A DNA stretch of 64,000 nucleotides from NCBI RefSeq assembly GCF_020085105.1, contig NC_058047.1, positions 14,737,001-14,801,000 on the forward strand, read 5' to 3'. Positions 12,276-26,180 of this stretch are shown piece by piece. The stretch is from Siniperca chuatsi. Lineage: Eukaryota > Chordata > Actinopteri > Centrarchiformes > Sinipercidae. Numbering within the stretch: the first letter of the stretch is position 1; each line of letters begins with the position of its first letter. Below the pieces are notes generated by a model. That model did not search any database and was not told the DNA's origin. It was given only the letters and a program-made list of their open reading frames with translations. Made by a program: the position numbers and the translations under genes.

Positions 12276-15200
12276 TCCTGAACGGTTTGCTTCAGTTTTT
12301 ACACTGAAATGAGCTTTAAGACTATTGCCTTGCCTTTGGTTTAAAATCAAAAAAGGAGCCTCCATAAATTCATTCTGGGTACTTTGAGAGTTGCCTTTCC
12401 AGCTTTGGTTATTGTTTATCTGTGGAAATAAATTGTTTATTGCAGTGGTATGAGACAGTAGGAGTTGGGACGCATTTCTATTTGCAGGTCTAGCTGTGAC
12501 AGAGAGCCAGGAAGCTGGTTTCCAGAGGTTACAAGGGACGTTTCATTGTGTTGGAAATGAGTCAACAACCAATGTTCCATGACAAGCAGCATTAAAAGAG
12601 GGGGAGTGAAAAGTTCATCTTGTCACAAACACAATTCTAATTTGCATAACTGAAGCTCCCTCTACTGTTAATAGCTGTGATAATACCATTAATACCAACT
12701 TAAACTCTGGTTTTGTGGTTTTGTGAGATGTTTTGGGCTGAAACAGTAAGATATTTGCCATCCTTCTCTTGTCAGTCACAACGTTGATTTTTTTTCTTTT
12801 CTCTGAGCCCTTCAAGTTACCTCAGAAAATGAACCTTCCCATGCATGAAAGCTATAATTACAGTGACTCCATTTAGTGTTAGTGCACTGTGCAGAGGGGG
12901 GAGAAGAGTGGCAGCCTCTAATATTCAACTCATAATAACCTCAGGAATTATGAACAAGATGAAAGAGATCAGGCACTGGACTATCACAACGTCTGAGCTG
13001 GGTTTTTTTTTTTTTGAGTAATGGATACCTCAGACATTTCTTCAGAATTTTCAGAACCAGAATGAAATCAATGCATGCAATTTGCTTAAATAAGGAGTGA
13101 ATGAGGTGATACATAAAGAAATTGACCATTTTTCTCAGGACGACATGTTTGCCTAAAAGGTTTATATATATATATACTTCTTCACAGCGTTATCAGCATC
13201 TTTAAAAGTGGAGCATAAACCCAAGAAGAATGGCCTTGTTTGTCTCCTTTAGTGGTTATGGAGACTATCTGCAGCATTAAAACTGCAGTTAATGTCTTAA
13301 TTGTATGCAAACGATCGTTCTGAGTGAATGATGAGCTTGAACCAAAAAGCCTTAGCAAAATACCTTTATTGCTTTTTTGCTGCCTTATTGCATGTTGTCA
13401 CAGTATTTTGCTCAGGTATGTTTGGCTTTACACACAATACCAAGCTCAGTTTATGGGACTAATTTAACATGAGTAATGCAGCATACTGAAAGCTATTGTT
13501 TCCTGAAGTAGGTAAGTGCATGGTCATTTTTCTGTAATAGTGATTTGCTTGGCTATTATGATAATGGATGACATCCTGCAGGGAAGTGTGTCAATCGATC
13601 ACAACAACACACACCAAAATACGGATGCTGAGCAGTTCTATTAAATGCATCCCAGCAGCCTGGGTTTACGGGACACAAGAAAGATCCATGAGGACAAATG
13701 TAAGGATAATTGATCACCCATTCAAAGGATCCATGTTTTAGTTACAAATATACAAACTGTATTTTAATTAATGAAGTAATTGTAATCTCCAGTTTTGAAT
13801 TTAAATTGTCTTATTTATTTTTACATAGCAAATTGGCCTTACTGGCTGAGGATGTAATGCATTAATATACAGTATGTAGTCTCAGTAAATTCCCTAACCA
13901 TATGGATTATTTGTTTAGATTTTCTTCCACATCTTCTGGGTCAAGACAACAAATCAGCATTTTTAGGTGGACAACTTCAACTACTTTTCTAGACTTCAAC
14001 CAAACATACTGTAGATAACAATTAATAAAAAACATTTCTTCACAGAAGTGAAACAGAGGGCATTGAAAGTCTTCTACAACTTCTTATCAGCAACTAACCC
14101 AGGTCATGAGGTTGCAGCACAGTGACTCCCTTCCAGCACTGATGCCTCCAAAAATTAACACGAAAAGACTCCAGTGGGGCCACATTAATTTAAAAGAAAA
14201 ATTAAAACCACTAGATAGTGTCATGCACAGAAGAGACATTAATTATATTTTACTGACATTTCAATAGAAGAGAAAAAAATATGTCAAAGTGTAAGAATTT
14301 ACCTGCAACAAGACGGTGGTTTGATAAACCTTTGACAGTCAATAGCATGGTGTGTGATAGATTTTAAGCTTTCTGAAAGCTGTCATATGATGGCAGAGAA
14401 TTACATAAAAAAGTAGACTGAATGTCTCCACCTACAAATTCAGAAGTGGCACAATCTCAGCTATGACATTCAGCTTTCAAAAAAAGCCAGACCGGACTTT
14501 CTAGGAAATATAAAACAAGGAAACCTTAATGCCTTTGCTTTTACCCTGAGTTCTTCACGTAAGAAATTCCATTATGGTATAGTTCAACAACTGCCACTTG
14601 TCTGAGTAGAAAGTAATGTATTGCATTTCTCAAACTGTACCTTACTGTCAAAGTCCAAATGTACATTTATAACATAGATATAGTGGACAAAACACATTTT
14701 GAATGAACTATGGAGTTTGATATATGTAGCCCTCCAGCAGTGATTTATTTTGAGCCTTTCCTTTCTTTGCTTTTCCTGCACTGCCCATGTGGGACAAAAC
14801 CTACAACACTCATGAGTCATAACTGATTTGTTCTTTCAGACAGCATCTACCACATTTCATACATCATGGATAGTTCAAAAAGCTCTCCTGAGTCATTAAA
14901 TATAGCAAGAAACTGATCTTTTAGCCCCAAGAGTGACGTTCACTATGAACTTTCTCCAGGACATGCAGAACAGCCAGACAAGTAAAATTAAAAGAGGGAG
15001 AGAGTGAAAAGTTCATCTTGTTACAAAATATGTGCAGAATAGGCAGTACTGAGACATTACTGACATCTTTATAGGACATAGTGTAGTTTCTTGTTAATTC
15101 TCATCACTTAAATGTGGAGCAGCTGTCTGAAACAGTTGAGTGCCCAGTTGGCTGGATGCAGAGTGGTCCGTGGTGTATCAAGTGTGCTTTAGGCTACATA

Positions 15201-15439
15201 ATAATGAGACTCTGGGAACCAGCAGTGGATGAAGCCACAGATGAAACCATCATAACACTAAACTGATCATTTATTGATCATAAGCAGCCAAATGTGTTAT
15301 TTCTAAGAATACATTACAACAACTTGTACCTGCCCTTGTAATTTCATTAGTCCCAAATAAACAAGAATTACTTTATAATATACAACCGTAAGGCAGATAA
15401 ATGTCTGAAAGACTAGACCAGATAAATAGGAAGTAAAAT

Positions 15440-15662
15440 TAATTTTGCTGCAAACAACTGCCTGCAACAGCTGGAAACAAGCTTGATCCAACATGGATCC
15501 AAAATAGACTGAGAGCCTCCATTGAGCTGATGGGCGCTGCAAAATTCGGTGGTAATTCTGTAAAGGTTCGTCACTACAAGCGATCCCTTTCACATTACAC
15601 ATACTGTAGTAATTTGAACCCATTGTTGCTATAAAGAATATTGATTAGTGCAGCTTTAAAAT
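15440..15662 (+). repeat. Interspersed repeat, family A copy 1 (partial)
   Basis: This segment aligns by eye with copies at 42.47-43.02 kb and 49.83-50.34 kb. Shared phrases are AACAACTGCCTG..CAGCTGG, an adjoining GAGCTGAGGGGAACTGC-like stretch, GGTGATAATTCT and a terminal block CCATTGTTG..ATAAA..ATTGATTA..GCAGCTTTAAA. This copy lacks the left half seen in the other two. All three lie in the same orientation. The element class is unknown to me; there is no coding capacity. Confidence 0.65.
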
Positions 15663-18600
15663 TGGGCAAATGGCTCTGACATGATGACTGACAGACGGAG
15701 TCCTTCCTAAATAACAGTTTTTAATAAAAATACATTTTTCAATATAATTTGTCACCTTTACTCTTAAGTAGACAAACGTGTTTTCTGGTTTATTCATTCT
15801 GTTATACTGAATTGAATGTAATGAACAAAATTCTTTGTTTGCATAGCAGTGTAAACCATCTAAGAACCTCACTGCTGCCTTCCAGCTCCCTTGGTGTTCT
15901 TTTTTGTGTTACGCTCAAACACCAGCCACAGGCAAAGCCTCCCTCTGTATGTACCAAAAATGTTTTTTTTTTAACACCGGTTAAATGTTTAGTGTCTTTG
16001 CCAAGATTAAACACTTTGAATCACTGTTTCTTCGGAGAAACCTTCTCAAGTACAAGTTATAATAAAATTATTAGCAATATTTCTTGTGTTGAATACAAGG
16101 TGTTCAACACAAGGTTGAAACAATGTTGAATCAAGGTCGATTCAAAATCATAAATTACTTAAAGTGACTCTTAAAGGGCTACAATGTAGAAAACCTGTTC
16201 TGCTGTGTTTGATTAATTTCCCTGTGAAAACAAATCCTTCAGTCATTTATCAAGCAGAATGGGCAGAAAAAGGCACTCATACAGAAGGAAGTTTTAGCGG
16301 AGCAGTTACCTAGAAAGTACTTTTCAGTTAGTTGTGCTTTATTAGTGTTCTGCAGTATCTCTGAATGGATGTCGTCGAACTTCGGAGAGCGCATTTCAGA
16401 CAAAACATGTGTTGATGAATGTTATATAAAAGGTGTAATAACCTTAAAGTATAAAGAATATTCTTTACTGTTATTATGCTGCCAGTGCTGCTAGTGTACT
16501 CAGCCCTTCCTTGTATCGTGCCTTTTGTGCTACCATCTTAGTCATAATCACAGGGGAAAAGGTCCTTTCAGGTACTAACTATGCATCCAGACATGAAGTA
16601 TGAGTAATCAGGGTTTTTATATATATATATATATATAATATAATTGACTGTATCACTTTCTCTGTATAGTCACTTTGAAGCAGAGAATAAAATAGACAAG
16701 CTCTTTGCAATAAGTTTTTATAGGCTACTGATGGATGAAGGTGCCACCACTCGGTGTCTGCATGAAGTTAGATCTTGAGTGTCAACTAAACACTTAACAA
16801 TACAGGGCCAGATTCCATATGTGAGCATGAAAGTCAGGGATGGACTTAAGCAAAAGTGAGCATAAGCCCCATTTATCACCGAATGTTCCTTTAAGTTGCA
16901 GCTGAGAAAGTTATGCATGCAAGGGTGATCTGTACCCTGGAGCTGATTTGATTGACACTCACCAGGTTTTAATCTTCATTCTTCATTATCATCTCTATTT
17001 CTAATACATTCCTACGCTTGTCTGTGAGCATAACATAAAACATTATAATCACCTTCATTGATGCCTTCGGCTCCAGCGGAGGTTTCTTTGACTACAGCCT
17101 GTTGAGCCTCGAGGCAGTGTTAATATTGCACGTAGCAAACCTAACAGCAGTTGATTCTTTTAGGGAAAAATGTTTTCCTCTGTTTATTGCTACCTTGATA
17201 GTTCTTGATGCAGTGATGAATATGATCCTCAAGTTAAATGAGAATAAACTCTCACTGAGACTGAAATGGTTGTTTTATTGTAATGAGGGAGGGTGTCTTT
17301 CAAAGTAAACTTATTTTGAAATAATGTGCTTATTGTACTCTTGCCCCTCTTTAGTGGCAAGGCTGTCAATAAAAAAACAACTTTTTTTGTTTAGAATTTC
17401 TTCTGAAGGTTTCTTTCAATATAAATGTAGGCATCATCAAATAAATTCACTGTGAAGAAACTTATATGCAAATGAATAACAATAAAGTAAATGCTGGTAT
17501 CAGTACAGCCATGTACCTCTTTCCACCATGCACCTTAACCTGTAAATGCAATGAATTAAAAACAATAAAGTTTTGTTATCTTACTCACTTTAAACATTAC
17601 AAAAACATGTCTTGAGTTTATGTGTTGTAAATACATCTTGTGCAATCAAATAGCTTAAATGTCACCAATGAATTTAATTTGTTGGGAATTAATCGTAACG
17701 CCCAGATAGATGTGACCTTTTAAGGTATTCCAAACAACAGCCAGGGTCATTAAAGATAATCACTTAATACTGAGCCCCTTTTTTTAGCAGGTGTCAAATT
17801 TAAGGTGGAATCACTGACCAGTTAAGGTCAAAATAGTTGTCTTAAGCACTTGAATATCATTTTCACATAGATAATGTTATTACACTGAAAATGACCAAAT
17901 CTATACTTTCAAAACTATCAGTACAAAATAACTTTAATAGTAGTAATAATGTCAATGGAACTCAGTTTTATCTGTGATTATTCCAGTGAAAAATGATAAG
18001 AGGGGCTACGTTTGAATACAGCATGTGCACTGAGTGGAATGAGGGAGATAAAATATTATCACCAAAGGGTGATTTTTCTCATTCAATACCAGACAGCAAA
18101 ATATCTCTCTTTCATAATAGAGCTCAGGGTGAATCTGGTCATGTAGAATGTATATTAATATTTTTAAAAGAAATGTAATTTTATGTTAGATTGAAAACTC
18201 TAAATTTCGCAGTAGCTTGAACTAGATCTAATCCCTGATGATTGAGACATGCAAATGTACAGTGCCCGTTGACTGGTTTCACTATTCACTCAGCCTTTTT
18301 GGCTTCAGTCTCACCCCTTTGAATGTGGACCTCAAAAAATGCATTGGTTACAATGAAAGAGCATCAAGTGGCTGTTCTTTTTGGTACAAAAGCATGACCT
18401 TCACACCAGAAGATGGCAAGTTCATTTTACATCTCATTGAGAGTTCAGTTTAAGAGCTGTGCAGCTCCCCTGCAGCCAGCTGTCATAGAAAACTGGGATC
18501 TTCATAGCAGGGTTTAATCTGTCTGACCTTCTGGCACAGAGAAATAGATTACCTACTACACCTCCAGAGCCTCTGCTCTAACTACCTGCGTCACCTTATG

Positions 18601-19673
18601 CATACCAAAAAGGACATCAGTTTGGCTGCTCATTAGTAGCTTTGTGTACATCATTAGACGTATTTTGTATTTTTTATCAATATGAGAAACAATGATGTCC
18701 ATCTGTGTTCTTCAGAAACAAGTCATTTAATTATTGGATGAGCTTGTGTGCATCTGAACAATTGCTAATCATATCAAAAACAGCAGAGAAACTGTTCTTT
18801 TGATAAAAGGGTATGACTACACACAGCTTAAAGTTGTTTACTGTGTGGGTTCATCTCCTGCTTTTTCCACATATTTCATCAACAGAAAAAAAGAGTTTTC
18901 CTCTCCAAAAATCTGTGGACATTTATAAATCTCCAACTAATATCTATACAGGCACCAAATAATATTTCAGTGGATTATAACAAACAGCTTCCAAAACATG
19001 TGAATAAACAACCAAATTTGCCATCCAATGTGATAAGAAAAAGTCTATAATTGAATAAAAAAGCTATCACCTTCTGTTCCCAGAATGACAAAGGACATCA
19101 GCTTTCTGCTCATTAACAGATGAATGAATGTTGAGGGGAATAAGGAAAGAACAAATGATGTGAATAAATAGCTCAGGAAACGGCACCTAATGCATTGCCT
19201 TTTTTTTCCCTCCTGCCCAGTGTACCTCGCAAATTCAACCTCAGGAGAACAACGGATGTGTCGTATTGTACCTCGAATTGGCTAGATTGGAAGATTCAGC
19301 AAGACATAATGAGAAGTGATATGCCAGAGCTTTGCTGGAGATGAAAAGCCTGAGGGTATCATGAATGCTCTAAAAAGTGCAGAGTAGTCTCTAGATTGGA
19401 TGAGCCTTATATTCATGGCAAGCATATAAAATCCAATTTATTTGACTGCTACCAGCCCCCATGTGTGCTTTATTGGAAGGCTGACCCTGACTTGACCAAA
19501 GACAAACAAAGCTACAGTATATTGTTCACCCCTTGCATCTAAATACGAAGGGGAATGAAGCAAGCCATTACAGTTTTATTCCTCTATATGGCAAAAACTG
19601 TCTTTTTATACCCCCTGTGTTTACCCTTTACTAGAGGGTGATATAATTCCTCAGGCTATCTTGCAGCAAAACT

Positions 19674-19698
19674 GAGAGAGAGAGAGAGAGAGAGAGAA
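19674..19698. repeat. (GA)n microsatellite
   Basis: A pure AG dinucleotide run of about 12 units. Confidence 0.9.
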
Positions 19699-22600
19699 CA
19701 GGGACATTGAAATACAGCAACATGAATAACTTTCCCAACTGGAGAGATCCAAACGATTTTGTTACCAGCTTTGCTCTGTGGTCACAAATGTAGTTTTCAC
19801 GTTGTTTTGACTCAGGCAAAAGCTTGAGTTCCTTTTTCATTTCCCCGGGGTTGACAACCCCAGCAACCCTCAGTGGGATGGTGAGGATAGAGGTGAACGT
19901 GTCAGTGTGAAATGAAATGCTCTCTATCTCCTGAGGGAGGTCCCTGCTCTATGTGGCCCGCCACTCAAGGAGAAATAACATTGTGGTGTACATGGATTTG
20001 TGAGGCAGCCTGTGTGAAAACATGGACATTTGACTGTGAAGTGAAATCGTGTCAGTGTGCTGAGAAAAGATTGGTGAAAACCTGTTCAAGTGTAGTTAAC
20101 TAATCGTTCCATCTGTCTTTGTGTGTGATTGAACACCAGATTAGATAGCTATTCCCTGATCACTGATAGTAGACGAGACCTAATCCATGAAGAATGTGAT
20201 TGAGGCATCCTGTGTGAACATTTGCTGGATACAATGCTTGACAGGCTCCTAAAATTAATGTCAAACTCCATGAGAGGAGACGAGACGGTGAGATTTAATG
20301 TGGCTCTCAAATGATTGAAATCATCGCTCCGGGTGAAACAAACTTTAATAGGTTTCTTTTTCATCAGCTATACCAAAGCTTTCCCCACCAGATACTTGGA
20401 ATATTCAAGTTCACAGCTTCAAGATATTTTTATTCACTGACTCACAGATGCTTCAAAAGTCATGCGGTCCTGTAGCTCAGTGGGTGTAACACTGTCAGGG
20501 GAAGGGTTACTGTCACTGAGTTACTGTTGCTATGTCCGTCAAACTTTCTGTTCTCGTACTACACTGATTACGGTGGCAAATTTATCACTCAAAATGCATA
20601 ATAATTTTTTAAATAATGGGTCCTTGATTTCAGACAAAGGCAGACAAAAACAGGCTTCTATCAATTTTTCCGGGCTGATTTCACTGACTTAGCTAGCTAA
20701 TTAAGCTAACGTTAGGTCTGTGAGTAGGTTAAAAATGTCTCTGGCTGGCTTTTGAATGTTTCCAGATGACTTGTTTTAAAGAAGAGTACCCTAAATAGGT
20801 CATAAGTATGTACTTTAATAGCATTCGGAATGGCTTCCACACAGTGAGATAGATGTGCTAGAAAGTTTTTTTTTTCTTTCAACGTAACCTGTAACCCCAG
20901 AAACTAATGGAATTAGTTAATGATATGCTCCTTGGCCTTGGAAGTAATGCTCACTTACTACTGGAGTAGTAAGCTAGTTAGCCTGACATGCTAACGATAA
21001 CCGCTTACATTAGAGCAGATAAGCACACCATTTAATCCAGTTCTTAAACTTTTTATCTTGTGTAGTTGGTTTTGGAAAGGCTAAAAAAAGACAGCACCCT
21101 CCAAACTCTTTAAATGCTGAGTATTGCTCTAACTGAAGGCATTCACACCGCTTCAGCATGTGGCGAAATCTAAAGCTGCTGTGCCTAGTTATGATTGCTA
21201 AGCTATGCTTGGATAATCGCTGTTTGAGGGACGGATTTAGCGAATCGTTAATTCTCTCCGGGACCACCCATGTTAAAATTAAATGTGCCTTTTCTTGTTT
21301 GGGATAAAAGCAAATGACCTGAGTCATTTCCTAATTTGTAATGATATAAAGACCTTCCAAGTGGTGATGATTATGATATTTTGTGAATGCCATACTAATT
21401 CTATAATCACACTCAGCTTAGAGGCCATCAGTATTCGCATGCTCTTTCATAGTGGAGGCACACATTTGCTAATTCACACATATCTTTTAAAAAGCCCATT
21501 TCCAAAGTTGTGCCTATTTGTTTTTTAAATAATTACATGAAATGAACCTTTTAGTTCAGCTGAAATACAACACTTCCATTAGTACTAATGTTTCTTTTTT
21601 ACGTATATACTGCTTACTTTTAATTTAAAATGCTTTTAATTTGTGCTATCAATAAGTCTGCAAGAGTAGATGTCACTTTTTTCAAATGTTTCCACATTTT
21701 AGAACATACAGTAACTCATCATTTGCTTGCTGTGTTAAAGGTTTCACACTGAAATTACTCTGTATTCTGAGAACAGTCAAGAGCCCCAATTTTCTTCCTA
21801 AACTGGACAGTTACAGTTTTGCAGTCTGACCACACGTTACTGCTAAAATGAGGAACCTCCTTATCTGAATGCTCACGCTGCTTCTTTGTACCATTATTTC
21901 AAGTCTTTCTCTCCTTACTGTCAGCCTTTTTTGTTGCCTAAGGCAATTATATCTTTAATTGAACCTGTTCAGTGTTTAATTGAACACCTTTTCCTCATCA
22001 AATAACATTATTCGCAATTTAATAAATATTTTTGAACTCTGTCAGGCACATAAAGACACCCTCAAAATTACCTGACTGAAAATGTGGCAGGAGCATAATC
22101 AAACTGTTCTGATGGGTTTAAAATATTAATAGAAATAGTTTTATGGAAGTATTTGTGTGTGCTATTTTTAATGAGGACAAATTCTAAGGTTATGGCCTTT
22201 CATATCCATCAATTGGAACAAGTTCTTTCTGCTAAAAGCACTTATAGTAAGTTTTAAAGAGTTTGGCTAAAAGGAGAATAATCTAGAAATCCATTCAGAC
22301 AAAGATTTAACGCCAAAAGACTGCTCCATTAAGAATCAGTTAGTATCATTTAATATGCAGCAATAATATGGAACAACCTGGTCCACCAATCGGCAAATTA
22401 TGTGGAGATTATCGATTCTCTATACTAAAATGTTTATTCTTTTCACTTTTTCCAAGTCACAAAAAGGTCAGAGGTCACCTATGGAGCTGGTAAAGAACCT
22501 GTAGATTTTTTCTCACCTCACTCACCACAACACGCTGCTGCCCCGAGGTACAGTATGTGCCAGTTATTACATCTTTCATTTTTTTAAAAAGCAAAAAAAA

Positions 22601-23429
22601 ATGTCCACTGTTGTATGTCTGAATTTCTGCTGGATTCATGTGCTGGCTGGTATTACAATAAGTGAAAACTGTGAGAGTGCAAATTACAAGCCTGAAGCGT
22701 GGGAGCACACAAGTAAATAATTTTATTTTCATTAGCTACAGTGATGTTGTTAATCACATTAGTGCTTAGTTAATTTACTTTTATGATCAAAGAAAAACAA
22801 AGCGTTGGTAGCTTTGTTTCAAGCAAAAGAAAAATGTTAATTTGATTGCCAGTAAAAATCAATGACTTAACAACATTAAATTACAGAGATTAAATAGAGC
22901 TTAAAAGAAAAAAAAAGACATAATAAATGAAAAATAGATTGCCAAAGCCACCAATGAGCCACTGCAGCAGCAAGAATAACTTACAGTATGTGTACATTTT
23001 CTCCCTCTGGTCAACTTATAACATGTAGCATTAAACTGAAAATCTATGAACTGTATAAAAACTAGATATTTATCCTCTCTATACAAGTCAAACACGGTTT
23101 CCCATGATGAATTATTCAAAGTTTCAAATTATTTCTTCTTCAAGATGAAGTTATGCTTCAGCGTAATTGCTTTGAAAGGAAAAGCTTTCACTGAGCCATG
23201 CTTGGGCCTTGACAGTTTATGAATTCAAAGTAGTATGTCATCAAATTTCCGCATCTCTATTGCTATTTGGCAGTTCATAAGGTCAAGTTTTTAACGAGTG
23301 TCACATCAATAAACACTTCAAATATAAACAGAACACATTGACAGAGAGACTCTTACATTAAATACACCCTGCAAAACCCCAAAATATAGTCATATCCAGA
23401 CACCTGCAAACCAGAAGTTTTACACAGCT

Positions 23430-23560
23430 TATCTTACTATGACAGGGGAAATTTCAAAGTGCATGCATGAGATTGTTGATTCTAATAAAATCAGCATTAA
23501 AGTATTTGGAGAAAAGGAATTGTGATATGGTGGTCTGATGACGCTCAAATCAAATTTAAA
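23430..23560 (+). repeat. Direct duplicate pair B, left copy
   Basis: This stretch resembles 25990-26180 in the same orientation. Both contain ACAGCTTATCT, GACAGG..AAATTTCAAAG, then TTCTAATAAA.TCAGCATTAAAGTATTT, and then GAA.TTGTGATA..GGTCTGATGA. The right copy has an additional insertion of about 50 bases in the middle. I do not recognise the family. Confidence 0.7.
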
Positions 23561-24213
23561 GGCAAAAAAAAAATCTAAACGTGTAAGATAGCTTCAAAAA
23601 TATTGGCACCGCTATTTATATGTTAAAAGTCTTACTTTATATGCAGGAGGTAGCTAAGAAACATAATATGCTCATACAGGATAGCTTACCTTGGAGCATT
23701 TAATGTTAGTGTATTTATTTGTACTTAAAGCCCAAGGTACATAAAGGCTACAGCTCAAACATCAAAGGGGATCTTCTCTCATCAGAGATACTTATTGTTT
23801 ATTCTCAGCAAAAAGCAATTTGAAACAAGTACACATCTAATAAAGAATTGTGGAGTGGCCTGTGCTGGGGCTATATCCCAATAATATGAAGGCAATTTGT
23901 AGTAGCGGGATTCAAGACAACGTGAGGCCAGAGGAAATCAATAAAAAGGCAGAGCATAATGATAGAGCTCCTAAAAACTCTTACATTACACCGCTGTCTC
24001 TCCTGACTGTATGAGACCCTGACACATGAAATGAAAAGCTCCATTTGTATTCTGCACAGCGATCCTGTGATACAGGGAAGACAATGGTTTGTCCTCTCAC
24101 CTTTTCCAAATCAGTGTGGATTATACTCATGATTAATGTCATGTCTGGTCACGACATACTTATTTCAGTTCTACCCCCAAAAATGACAAATTGCAGGTTT
24201 TTCTGTTTCGGGG

Positions 24214-24262
24214 TGTTTGTATGTGTGTGTGTTGTGTGTGTGTGTGTGTGTGTGTTTGTGTA
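24214..24262. repeat. (GT)n microsatellite
   Basis: An interrupted GT dinucleotide run of about 48 bases. It accounts for the cysteine/valine-rich chance frames over this position. Confidence 0.9.
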
Positions 24263-24814
24263 TGCATGATTTCATCTGGGTTATGTATCCAGGGCAACTC
24301 TGACCGATGTTCTCTTGTAAACCATGGAGTAGGTGCAATTTATCCCCTATGTATGATCCTCACAACTGCTATTTTTCCGTTCTGAGGTGATTTGGCAGCT
24401 GGAGGAACTTGCGGTACTAAGACAGATGTGGAACCAGAATGGGCTTATAGACGCACATACAGTACATGCCATGCCATGTTTTTTGATTAAAGTAGCATAT
24501 ACAGTAGCTGATGTTTTGGGAGCAATACTATAATAAATTTGACCATTTTCATACCAAAAACATCACATATGATGAAGATAAAAAGCCTTTTTAACTGTGT
24601 TCAGTGTTAAGGGAATTTCTAGGATACATTATATCGTATTTTATGATTAAATGAGTTAGTTTAATAAAATCAATAAATATAATGTGCAAAGGAAATAAAA
24701 TTAGGCAAAATATGATTTTATTGAACAAATACATAAATCAAATTGCAATGAATAAATGAAATGTACAAAGGAAATAAAAGCTAATTGTGGGTTTTAGATG
24801 CCGCAGGAAGTATA

Positions 24815-24965
24815 TTCAAATTAATTTTATTTGTGTAGCCCAAAATCATAAATGACAAATTTGCCTCAAAGAGCAAAAGAGGAGCTCTTCCGAGAGGGAT
24901 AGACATGCAATAGATGTCATGTGTACAGAGTAGACAGAAATAAAGATAGTAAAATTAAAATATTA
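24815..24965. repeat. Interspersed fish repeat (TTTATTTGTGTAGCCCAAAATCA-type)
   Basis: The text beginning TTAATTTTATTTGTGTAGCC, then ACAAATTTGCCTCAAAGAG, and ending with GACATGCAATAGATGTCATG and a GTACAGA motif matches a dispersed element that I recall from many teleost genomes (consensus roughly TTTATTTGTATAGCCCAATATCACAAATTACAAATTTGCCTC). This copy is short and diverged. Ends are approximate. Confidence 0.6.
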
Positions 24966-25989
24966 GCTATATTATCATATCAGAGGTGGGAATTGTGCAT
25001 TTTCACATTGCTTCCTCATTTTCCCCACATCCGTGAATCTCTAGTGGTAGAACCATGTGTGCTGTGTGTCACCTGATGAAGTGTGCTCACATGGCAGCTT
25101 GCACCCCCCCGAAGCAATGTTAGCCACGCATGCAGCTAGCAAGCGGAGGGGAGAGGTGGGCCAGGGGAGGAGAAGATGGAGTACGGCTCCTCCCTTTCTG
25201 TCTCAGGGTGACAAGGCTTCTCCTCCACACCTTCACATTCGTCTAATGAGGTGATAAAGTGAATGAATGAGGCATGAAAGGAGACATGCTGCTGAGGCCA
25301 GTGTGTTCCCAAGATGCCACTCTCCACTTCGCAACCTTTTGCTTCTCTGTATCTTTGCGGTTGAGGACAGTAGGAAAAAAAGCTCACAGGAGGATGAGGC
25401 AATTTCTGCAATGTGTCTGCAACATATTTATCAGTCCTGGGTGGCATTCCTGCAGCCTACATATAATATATGCTTGTTACAATGGGGCTGTGGAACAGGA
25501 GTGAGGATCGTTGGGGAGGAAAGACTTGTGAAATTTTTACCTCAGTCCAATACTTCCCTCATTGTGGTAGTTAAGCCAGTCTGAGTTAAATCGCTACAAA
25601 AGGTTCATGCTTGTGCTTTACAGTCCTCCCAAAAAAAAAGTATTCTTCACCTGACGTAACTCAGTACAAGTTCATACAATGAACTTGGCGAATAATGCCA
25701 AGAAACTAAAGAGTTCCTTTAACTCTGACTGTTCAACCATGTAAATGTTTCAGATTTGGCCAATTCTTTGTCATGCAAAGGAACACACTGAAAGCCTTTT
25801 TCTTGAGGAGCATGTGCAATCACCCTGAGAGATACCGGCTGAGTATGCCAAGCAGATTTATTAGGTGAAATTTAATTCAGATGAGTTATTTCAGGAAATG
25901 CTGAGCCAAAATGACTTCTTTCAAAAGAAAAACTGGCGAAACACTGGATAACTTCTTTCTGATTTGTAGTACAATACTGTAGGTCATTG

Positions 25990-26180
25990 TTGCATTTTAG
26001 ACAGCTTATCTCGTTGAGACAGGAAATTTCAAAGCAAATGCATTTATAATGTTTTCACATCCAAGATTTTTTAAAACGGATGTATTTTTAATTAGCAGTG
26101 TTAGATTCTAATAAACTCAGCATTAAAGTATTTTGGAAAAGAGAAATTGTGATACGGTCTGATGATCAGTTGTTAAAGCG
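25990..26180 (+). repeat. Direct duplicate pair B, right copy
   Basis: This is the second copy of the 23430-23560 sequence, about 2.6 kb to the right and in the same orientation, with an internal insertion around 26040-26100. The best-conserved block is the one around TCAGCATTAAAGTATTTTGG. Confidence 0.7.

Larger units (their letters stand above)
11111..23429. other. Intergenic, no gene recognised
   Basis: About 12 kb upstream of NEGR1 without a recognisable exon on either strand. It holds microsatellites at 11492-11531 and 19674-19698, a perfect 11-base hairpin at 12247-12275, short (TA)n runs near 13163 and 16620, and one copy of a three-copy repeat at 15440-15662. Near 16085-16145 there is GTTGAA/GATTCAA-rich text resembling a common fish repeat. 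The open frames here have no protein character that I recognise. Confidence 0.6.

Noticed and set aside
20463..20520. tRNA-like box A (TAGCTCAGTGGG) suggesting a tRNA gene or a tRNA-derived SINE
   Set aside because: The A box is a perfect match, but no acceptable B box (GGTTCGANTCC) or cloverleaf follows; GGTTACTGTCA is the nearest and is poor. At best it is a SINE scrap.
25057..25584. Cluster of frames on both strands at 25.1-25.6 kb
   Set aside because: Frames overlap in several phases with no conserved motif, which is typical of chance frames in a slightly GC-richer patch.
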